A DNA stretch of 8,561 bases, taken from assembly GCA_016840965.1 (NCBI GenBank), contig JAEORI010000270.1:1-8561 (forward strand), in the 5' to 3' direction. Source of the stretch: Candidatus Thorarchaeota archaeon. Lineage in GTDB: Archaea; Asgardarchaeota; Thorarchaeia; Thorarchaeales; Thorarchaeaceae. The notes beneath the pieces were generated by a model. It worked only from the letters and a program-made list of their open reading frames with translations, ran no database searches and was not told where the DNA came from. Made by a program: the position numbers and the translations under genes. Shown here piece after piece: positions 5,001-8,561 of this stretch. How positions within the stretch are numbered: position 1 is the first letter of the stretch; every line of letters begins with the position of its first letter.

Positions 5001-7563
5001 CAATGAAATTTTCACGGTTCAACTAAGATACCAACTCCTAAACGGGAGCGGAGTGGCTGGAGCTTTACCCGCCATCATATTCACAGGACCTCAAGAAGGT
5101 CTTTCATGGACCAATTTCATTGACAATGACAATGGGCTGTACTCCATGGATATTAGGTGCAATGTATCAGCGATATATGGGATATCGATTACACTATCAA
5201 AGGCGTTTCATTATAGTACCTCTGATGCCTTTACTTTGATTATTGATGAAACAGATAGCGAACTCCTGCTTCTAAATGGCACAGTAGATGTCGTTCTATT
5301 TGGTAGCAATTATACTCTGGTTGTTGAATTTAGAAACAGTACTGGAACAGGTCTTGTAGGCGCTAATTTACAGGTCGTTACGATAACTCCAGCAAGTGGA
5401 CTGACTCATGGCGGCTTTTCTCATATTGTTGATGGATACTATCAGATTACATTGACTCCTACAGCAGCCGGAGCATTCTCAATTGTAATCAGTGCTAGTA
5501 TCATAAATCATGTAACTCAATATAAGACGTTCACTCTAACTGCGACAGGAATTCCAACGATTCTTACATCATTACCGTCAAGTGCAAGTATTGCATTTGA
5601 TCAAACTTTCACCGTTCAATTACATTTTCAGGATGAGAATTTGAATCCGATTGACTTTGCTAACTTCACGGTGACAAATCCACCAAGTGGTCTGATCATT
5701 TCAGAAGTTGTTTCAGTTGGGCTCGGGACAGGATTGTATAATTTCACGTTGACTCCGATTCAAATAGGCACTTTCAATATTCTCTTTAGGAGTTCGATAG
5801 ACAACTACCAGAGTTCAAGTGCAGCTTTCACACTTATCGTGACTGAGATTGAAACAAGAATTGAGTTTGCTGGCGGAGTTTCTTCAGCACTTGTTGAATT
5901 CCAAGAGCCATACCAACTCATCGTCTACTATTATCGTACCGACCTTGCAATGCTGACAAATGTGAATGGAGCTAATGTCTCGGTTTTTGCCTTTGATCCT
6001 GGACTCAATATAGCTGTTAATGAAGCGGGAGGATATTATTTGATTACTTTAAGGGGCCAAGCTGTAGGAACATGGTCCCTCACCATTTCAGCTAACAAGA
6101 CCGATCATTATGTAGCGACTAAGCAGTTTCTCTTTGAGGTAGTAGAGATTGATACATCAATTGAAGGATCTAATCCTCTGGAGTCACTTTTTGTTGGTCG
6201 ATCTTACTTGTTTAACTTCACCTATATGATTGAGTCAAACAGTAGTCATGTCTTTGGAGCAGACATCACACCATTAGGGGAAGGGGCAGATTGGATTTCG
6301 GTAGTAGAACTGGGTAATGGTCAATATTCTGTTGAACTGACTCCAGCTCTGCTAGGGGCGCATAGCATAGTCCTAGTATTTGAAAAATATGGGTTTGAAA
6401 CGGCTAGTTTCAGAATTACATTCAGCGTTTCCAGAGTACCCTTATCAGTGGAAATCTTAGAAGGCCTTACCGGTTTAGAAAAAACGCCAACTACTTTGAG
6501 AGTTAGCATCACAGAAGCAGATACCGAAAATCCTGTTACAAATGCCACTGTGTTCTATAGAATAAGATCAGCATTAACCGAATATGCGGAAGATCCAGTG
6601 AGAATGACAGAGTCCAATATTCCTGGAATCTATATAGCGACATTGATTATGCCTGACGCAGATTCAGAATATCTTATCCAGATTTCTTGCGAGGCTGAGA
6701 ATTACGAACTCGATGAACCTCTTTTAATGCCCTTCAGGCAGACACGTAGCTTTACCTCACTCTTAATAGTATATTCAGAACGCTACTGGTGGATAATATT
6801 TGGTATTGTCGCTATTATCGGAGCTGTAGGTTATAGAAGAAGTGCGAGAAAACGAAGAATTCAGCAAAACAAGATAACCCTCGCTATAAAGAAACGTTTT
6901 GATGATGTTAGAAGCTTGCTTGGTGTGATTGTACTTCACAAAGACAGCGGACTACCAATCTACTCAAAAATCTTGAGGGAAGGTCTTGAAGAAAGCGTGA
7001 TTTCAGCATTCATAGCAGCAATCACTAGTTTCCGAGGCGAGTTTGACATTGAAACGACAACTGAAGAATGGGGACTAATTCCAATCTCGGACATTGTTAG
7101 AGTTGTTTCCACAAACAAACTCATTTGCGCCTTCATAACAACTAGCAATCCTTCACCTGAACAAAGGGAGAGAATGATCAAATTCGCAAAGACTGTTGGA
7201 TTCATTTTTGATGAAACAATGGAAGATGTTCCAGTAGTTGTTCTGAATCAACATACTACCAAGCAGTTTAATTCACTATTCGATGACATCCTTGATGGTT
7301 CGCTCTTGAGAGTCTATAAGTTGGACGAAGCCAAGAAGTTCCAAACAACAACTTGTGCTGATGAACGGATAGCTCGCAAGCACGGAGAGGAGTTTAAACT
7401 CGAAGAGCTTGCATCCGAAATTGCAGCCTGCGGTCTCGAAGAGGGCCGTGTCTATCAAGCAATCATGCGCGCTTTGGAAAATCATTATCTAGTGGCAACT
7501 GATGAGTCTCCGTTTGCTACAAAGATAATAAGAGCTCCCGACACTGTGGCGGAAGAGGGATAG
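2002..7563 (+). CDS. Giant single-pass surface protein: Ig-like repeats outside, longin/roadblock-like and winged-helix-like domains inside
   Basis: An 1853-residue membrane protein that I cannot assign to a named family. Residues 1-24 are a signal peptide (two lysines, a hydrophobic core, likely cleavage after VALS). Residues 124-308 look like a jelly-roll, carbohydrate- or galactose-binding-like domain with a DxDxDGxxDxxE calcium-type loop at 282-293. Residues 310-583 are beta-rich and include at least one further Ig-like domain. About ten Ig-like modules of 95-105 residues follow (585-1582), each ending in the pattern 'G-x-Y-x-I-T-L-T-P ... G-x-Y-S-I ... F-T-L'. A transmembrane helix (about 1595-1611) is followed by a basic stop-transfer segment. 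Residues 1632-1748 resemble a longin/roadblock fold, and 1798-1835 a winged helix. About 33 N-x-S/T sequons all fall before the membrane helix. Its likely role is a receptor or adhesin that signals inward. The architecture is clear; the function is inferred. Confidence 0.85.
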   Translation: MHAKKYAILALIGFSLVLTQVALSTPEIYEDVINEVSSDAEKSPVFRNINEVNDGRFTVSQVNHAGVINPVSILQSGYQTTDLKRARTDTGGNTAGNITIDEANGWFVNSTEIEVTGLKRLYGLNGTFDEGTDPWIPYTIDGGSNTQINSYNSTGGFIVCRNMGNYNPSGGGYYTHSELSEAGWEQVVTNSPESLAFRMEFNFRYVTGPLDPEGDDSFAGDVGVFWQLGGEGYYYPMQDFDSRETWYSVSHVFSVSPGLSTFSIYVGLYIGGGNVRVYVNNDYDDDGVADGVENAQNVTVYIDNVEFTSTTSPAFEDVSLTFHAGALSAPILGTGTGTATISNPDYWNTTPLEYQITASANVLFTYSVTSLFQRYINSSWTTSLSSSGVAYSISSGLSSDLTFYAYITQPSGYYDSTFDILIPRDWENTTIWDPLMNDITSYCVVTSGQLHIPTSELSRSGWWEINLNSLNYAKNISVQVFDQDLVDWSENTLFRPGNETRIEVEIGTSSVTPAGGAPVNITWFLPNEDPWTMDSITTMVDGAVTSSSWTFGSTNTTAGEWTIDVLWTNGTEIAYQSVSFDLYHSASIVATYPIIETDYGQTISNLITLKDADTNEFLLDDSVTIEANWSSSIIEFTQNYAKKWWEADFDTSLIGGGEFTVLVTASRPYFDTIVTQFTVVSLYKTTLEILNAGSIPIENGLNEVFTAQIDYEFLNGTGIIGALPIITFSGPGGGLSWTNFIDNDNGHYSVDIICDIATTYGVTITLSKPYHYNSSDSFTLIISETGTELESLNGTADVVRFGDSYRLVVEYRNSTGQGLSGADLEIVSITPQTGLINGTFNPITGGYYEITLTPTTTGTYSIVVSASLFNHETQYITFTLTGVVIPTILTSIPSSATVAVNQSFTLQLLFQDENLNPINIATITVLEPPSGILISGATPIGSGLYNITLKSSDIATYNLLFRASAANYQSSIVGFTLSVTAIQTTLEILNAGSIPVENGLNEIFTVQLRYQLLNGSGVAGALPAIIFTGPQEGLSWTNFIDNDNGLYSMDIRCNVSAIYGISITLSKAFHYSTSDAFTLIIDETDSELLLLNGTVDVVLFGSNYTLVVEFRNSTGTGLVGANLQVVTITPASGLTHGGFSHIVDGYYQITLTPTAAGAFSIVISASIINHVTQYKTFTLTATGIPTILTSLPSSASIAFDQTFTVQLHFQDENLNPIDFANFTVTNPPSGLIISEVVSVGLGTGLYNFTLTPIQIGTFNILFRSSIDNYQSSSAAFTLIVTEIETRIEFAGGVSSALVEFQEPYQLIVYYYRTDLAMLTNVNGANVSVFAFDPGLNIAVNEAGGYYLITLRGQAVGTWSLTISANKTDHYVATKQFLFEVVEIDTSIEGSNPLESLFVGRSYLFNFTYMIESNSSHVFGADITPLGEGADWISVVELGNGQYSVELTPALLGAHSIVLVFEKYGFETASFRITFSVSRVPLSVEILEGLTGLEKTPTTLRVSITEADTENPVTNATVFYRIRSALTEYAEDPVRMTESNIPGIYIATLIMPDADSEYLIQISCEAENYELDEPLLMPFRQTRSFTSLLIVYSERYWWIIFGIVAIIGAVGYRRSARKRRIQQNKITLAIKKRFDDVRSLLGVIVLHKDSGLPIYSKILREGLEESVISAFIAAITSFRGEFDIETTTEEWGLIPISDIVRVVSTNKLICAFITTSNPSPEQRERMIKFAKTVGFIFDETMEDVPVVVLNQHTTKQFNSLFDDILDGSLLRVYKLDEAKKFQTTTCADERIARKHGEEFKLEELASEIAACGLEEGRVYQAIMRALENHYLVATDESPFATKIIRAPDTVAEEG
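2845..2880 (+). other. EF-hand-like/thrombospondin-3-like calcium-binding loop
   Basis: These bases encode DYDDDGVADGVE (residues 282-293). Aspartates sit at loop positions 1, 3, 5 and 9, glycine at 6 and glutamate at 12, the classic DxDxDGxxDxxE calcium loop. It interrupts two beta strands (VRVYV before it, VTVYIDNVEF after it) of the N-terminal jelly-roll-like domain. Confidence 0.65.
4051..4947 (+). repeat. Three-domain Ig-like block, copy 1 (299 residues)
   Basis: Residues 684-982 of the giant protein. It contains three successive Ig-like modules beginning near 684 (TTLEILNAGSIP), 786 (GTELESLNGT) and 885 (IPTILTSIPSSA). Copy 2 follows directly in tandem with the same three-module order. 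Confidence 0.85.
4948..5850 (+). repeat. Three-domain Ig-like block, copy 2 (301 residues)
   Basis: Residues 983-1283. It aligns end to end with copy 1 except for two extra residues in the third module (VSVGLGTGLYN against TPIGSGLYN). The protein is strongly conserved between copies (TTLEILNAGSIP, LSWTNFIDNDNG, FQDENLNPI) while codons have drifted, apart from an identical 29-base stretch (4210-4238 and 5107-5135). Confidence 0.85.
6784..6834 (+). other. Transmembrane helix of the giant surface protein
   Basis: Residues about 1595-1611, YWWIIFGIVAIIGAVGY, are the only strong hydrophobic helix after the signal peptide. It is followed at once by RRSARKRR, a classic positive-inside stop-transfer signal. 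This puts the repeats outside and the last roughly 240 residues in the cytoplasm. Confidence 0.85.
6895..7245 (+). other. Cytoplasmic longin/roadblock-like domain
   Basis: Residues about 1632-1748. The order is a beta hairpin with a tight turn (LLGVIVLHKDSGLPIYSK), a long helix (EESVISAFIAAITSFRGEF), further strands (WGLIPISDIVRVVSTN, then LICAFITTSN) and a closing helix (SPEQRERMIKFAKTVG). This beta-beta-alpha-beta-beta-beta-alpha order is that of longin domains and, with a preceding helix, of roadblock/LC7 domains. Such domains often bind small GTPases. The fold call rests on pattern only. Confidence 0.55.
7396..7509 (+). other. C-terminal winged-helix-like segment
   Basis: Residues about 1799-1836: KLEELASEIAACG, then LEEGRVYQAIMRALENHYLV. 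The three short helices ending in 'ALENxYLV' resemble a winged helix-turn-helix. It could bind DNA or, as in many signalling proteins, mediate protein contacts. Confidence 0.45.
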
Positions 7564-7570
7564 AAAGAGA

Positions 7571-7592
7571 GGTGAGAGGGTTACCTCTCACC
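7571..7592. terminator. Hairpin between the convergent giant gene and tspO-like gene
   Basis: A perfect 9-base stem, GGTGAGAGG (7571-7579) with CCTCTCACC (7584-7592), closes on a 4-base loop, GTTA. It lies 7 bases after the + strand stop and 11 bases beyond the - strand stop, filling most of the 40-base gap. It is the most stable hairpin in the window and a good candidate for a two-way terminator or 3'-end protector. No long T-tract follows on either strand. Confidence 0.6.
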
Positions 7593-7603
7593 AGAGACAT
7601 TTA

Positions 7604-8404
7604 CTAAAGATTTCGAACCAGGTAATAGTCCACTGGATTCTTCTTCTTAATCAATGGCACTATGATTATCATTAGAACTATGATGACGGTTACAATTGTG
7701 GCAGTCCAGAAAATTATTGGGATTGAGGACCACTTTGTAGCGATTCCCGGAGCGGCCCATACAACTACGAGAGCATAGGCAAGATCACGTCTTAGAACAA
7801 TCATGAGTGATGTAATTACTAATGCAACAACAAGTACCAAAGCCGTCCAGAGATGTTGGATGTCTGATGCAATCACTAATGCTGTATTGAGCACTGATGC
7901 TGTGTTAGCTATTGTTGCTAAGGATATCCAACCAGCATAGACACTGACAGGCAAATGAATCGCAATCTTCTGTTTCAGAGGCACTTCCTTAACGCCTATC
8001 TCGAGTTTAACATAGGTTATGAGAAGAACAACTAACAAACCCGCAATCAATGGTTCGGTCCAAATCAATAATGGATCATTCCCATATGAATAATGGAAAA
8101 CGAGTAACCAGGCCACATTAAGAAATGAACCGATCAAATACAAGTAACCAATCTTTGTTAGATATTCTTCACCCACTTGATTGGATTTCGCTTGGTAAAA
8201 TGCAAAGATCAAGAGGAGTATGTAAATCACACCCCAGATTGCGAATACATAGCCCTGAGGTGTGAAATAGTTTGGAAAAGAGTCTGATACCTGACCAGTG
8301 TTCACACCATTGAAGGGCAGAATATTTGCTAGCATATTCATCACAATTGCGAACGCAACTGCGAAGATGTTTATTATTTGGAATGATTTGTTATTAGCTG
8401 ACAT
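7604..8404 (-). CDS. TspO/MBR family (tryptophan-rich sensory) membrane protein, long form
   Basis: A 266-residue membrane protein with about seven to eight hydrophobic segments. It matches the long form of the TspO/MBR (translocator/benzodiazepine-receptor) family. The family motifs run in order: FTPQGYVFAIWGVIYILL (47-64), like the 'F-T-P-x-G-x-V-F-x-x-W-x-x-L-Y' of TspO helix 1-2; LNVAWLLVFHY (95-105), like 'N-x-x-W-x-x-x-F'; and LPVSVYAGWISLATIANT (151-168), like the 'Y-x-x-W-x-x-x-A-T-x-x-N' helix. Tryptophans are spread through the helices (57, 99, 115, 159, 186, 216, 225, 233). Classical TspO is about 160 residues with five helices; here two or three extra helices and a basic tail (KKK, 253-255) follow. 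TspO proteins bind porphyrins or other hydrophobic ligands and act in stress sensing; the ligand of long forms is unknown to me. The start is supported by GGGAG 4 bases upstream. Confidence 0.82.
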   Translation of the reverse strand: MSANNKSFQIINIFAVAFAIVMNMLANILPFNGVNTGQVSDSFPNYFTPQGYVFAIWGVIYILLLIFAFYQAKSNQVGEEYLTKIGYLYLIGSFLNVAWLLVFHYSYGNDPLLIWTEPLIAGLLVVLLITYVKLEIGVKEVPLKQKIAIHLPVSVYAGWISLATIANTASVLNTALVIASDIQHLWTALVLVVALVITSLMIVLRRDLAYALVVVWAAPGIATKWSSIPIIFWTATIVTVIIVLMIIIVPLIKKKNPVDYYLVRNL

Positions 8405-8408
8405 AAAA

Positions 8409-8413
8409 CTCCC
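8409..8413 (-). promoter_or_regulatory. Shine-Dalgarno site of the tspO-like gene
   Basis: On the minus strand, GGGAG ends 4 bases before the ATG at 8404. If the TATA box at 8435-8442 is used, the transcript would start close to this site, so the leader would be very short. Confidence 0.5.
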
Positions 8414-8421
8414 AATATTTT

Positions 8422-8433
8422 TAACTATAGTTA
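8422..8433. promoter_or_regulatory. 12-base palindrome beside the tspO-like TATA box, possible operator
   Basis: TAACTATAGTTA is a perfect palindrome directly downstream of the TATA box and just before the expected transcript start. Archaeal repressors often bind there to block transcription. An A/T-rich palindrome of this length can also arise by chance. Confidence 0.35.
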
Positions 8434-8434
8434 T

Positions 8435-8442
8435 CTTATAAA
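8435..8442 (-). promoter_or_regulatory. TATA box of the tspO-like gene
   Basis: The minus strand reads TTTATAAG, a very good match to the archaeal TATA consensus, with an A-containing BRE-like stretch (CAACA) just upstream. It lies 31-38 bases before the ATG, predicting a leader of only about 5-10 bases. Confidence 0.6.
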
Positions 8443-8561
8443 TGTTGCCATACTTGGAAGAGAGGCGCGTTAGAGATTGAACTGATTGCGTTTCATCTGG
8501 TATTCTCCCAATCTTTCCGAATGGATGTTAGATGTCCAGTATGATAATTCAAATGTGTGAA

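Noticed and set aside
4051..5850. Long direct repeats considered as a mobile element or CRISPR-like array
   Set aside because: The repeats are in-frame protein modules within one gene, with no terminal inverted repeats, transposase or regular short spacers.
2235..7485. Several 60-81 residue minus-strand frames inside the giant gene
   Set aside because: All lie opposite a continuous, well-structured coding frame and show no family motif or ribosome site.
8521..8560. Short plus-strand frames starting with ATG near the right edge
   Set aside because: They stop after 7 to 11 codons and have no convincing ribosome site.
8475..8561. Minus-strand frames open from the right edge that could be the 3' end of another gene
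   Set aside because: Two frames stay open for about 22 and 29 codons before stops, which is too short and without a motif; chance cannot be excluded.

Overview
The window reads as archaeal DNA, AT-rich (roughly 40% GC by eye). Shine-Dalgarno sites are of the GGTGA/GGGAG type and TATA-like boxes lie 25-30 bases before likely transcript starts. The longin/roadblock-like cytoplasmic domain on a giant surface protein resembles domains expanded in Asgard archaea (for example Thorarchaeota). That lineage is an inference; no rRNA or marker gene is present to prove it.

Layout: (1) 2-385 (+), the 3' end of a winged-helix protein of the AlkZ/YcaQ-like (HTH_42) family. (2) 451-663 (+), a 70-residue two-helix membrane protein of unknown function. 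(3) 739-1098 (-), an MscL-type mechanosensitive channel whose cytoplasmic helix sits at the N-terminus. (4) 1201-1812 (+), a membrane methyltransferase of the isoprenylcysteine/phospholipid methyltransferase family, divergent from mscL across a 102-base promoter region. (5) 2002-7563 (+), a giant single-pass surface protein of 1853 residues. (6) 7604-8404 (-), a long TspO/MBR-type membrane protein. The last 157 bases hold the tspO promoter and no gene I can support. No gene-free stretch exceeds 300 bases.

The centrepiece is the giant protein. It has a signal peptide, a jelly-roll-like domain with an EF-hand-like calcium loop, and about ten Ig-like beta-sandwich modules, six of them forming a duplicated three-domain block. 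These are followed by one transmembrane helix, a basic stop-transfer segment, a longin/roadblock-like domain and a C-terminal winged-helix-like segment. This layout suggests a receptor or adhesin that links contact outside the cell to a cytoplasmic regulatory module, possibly a small-GTPase system. That role is inferred.

The genes do not form one operon: orientation alternates, and most have their own promoter-like and ribosome-binding signals. Five of the six encode membrane or surface proteins (channel, methyltransferase, receptor, TspO, small membrane protein). Both convergent gene junctions carry a compact GC-rich hairpin that may act as a two-way terminator.
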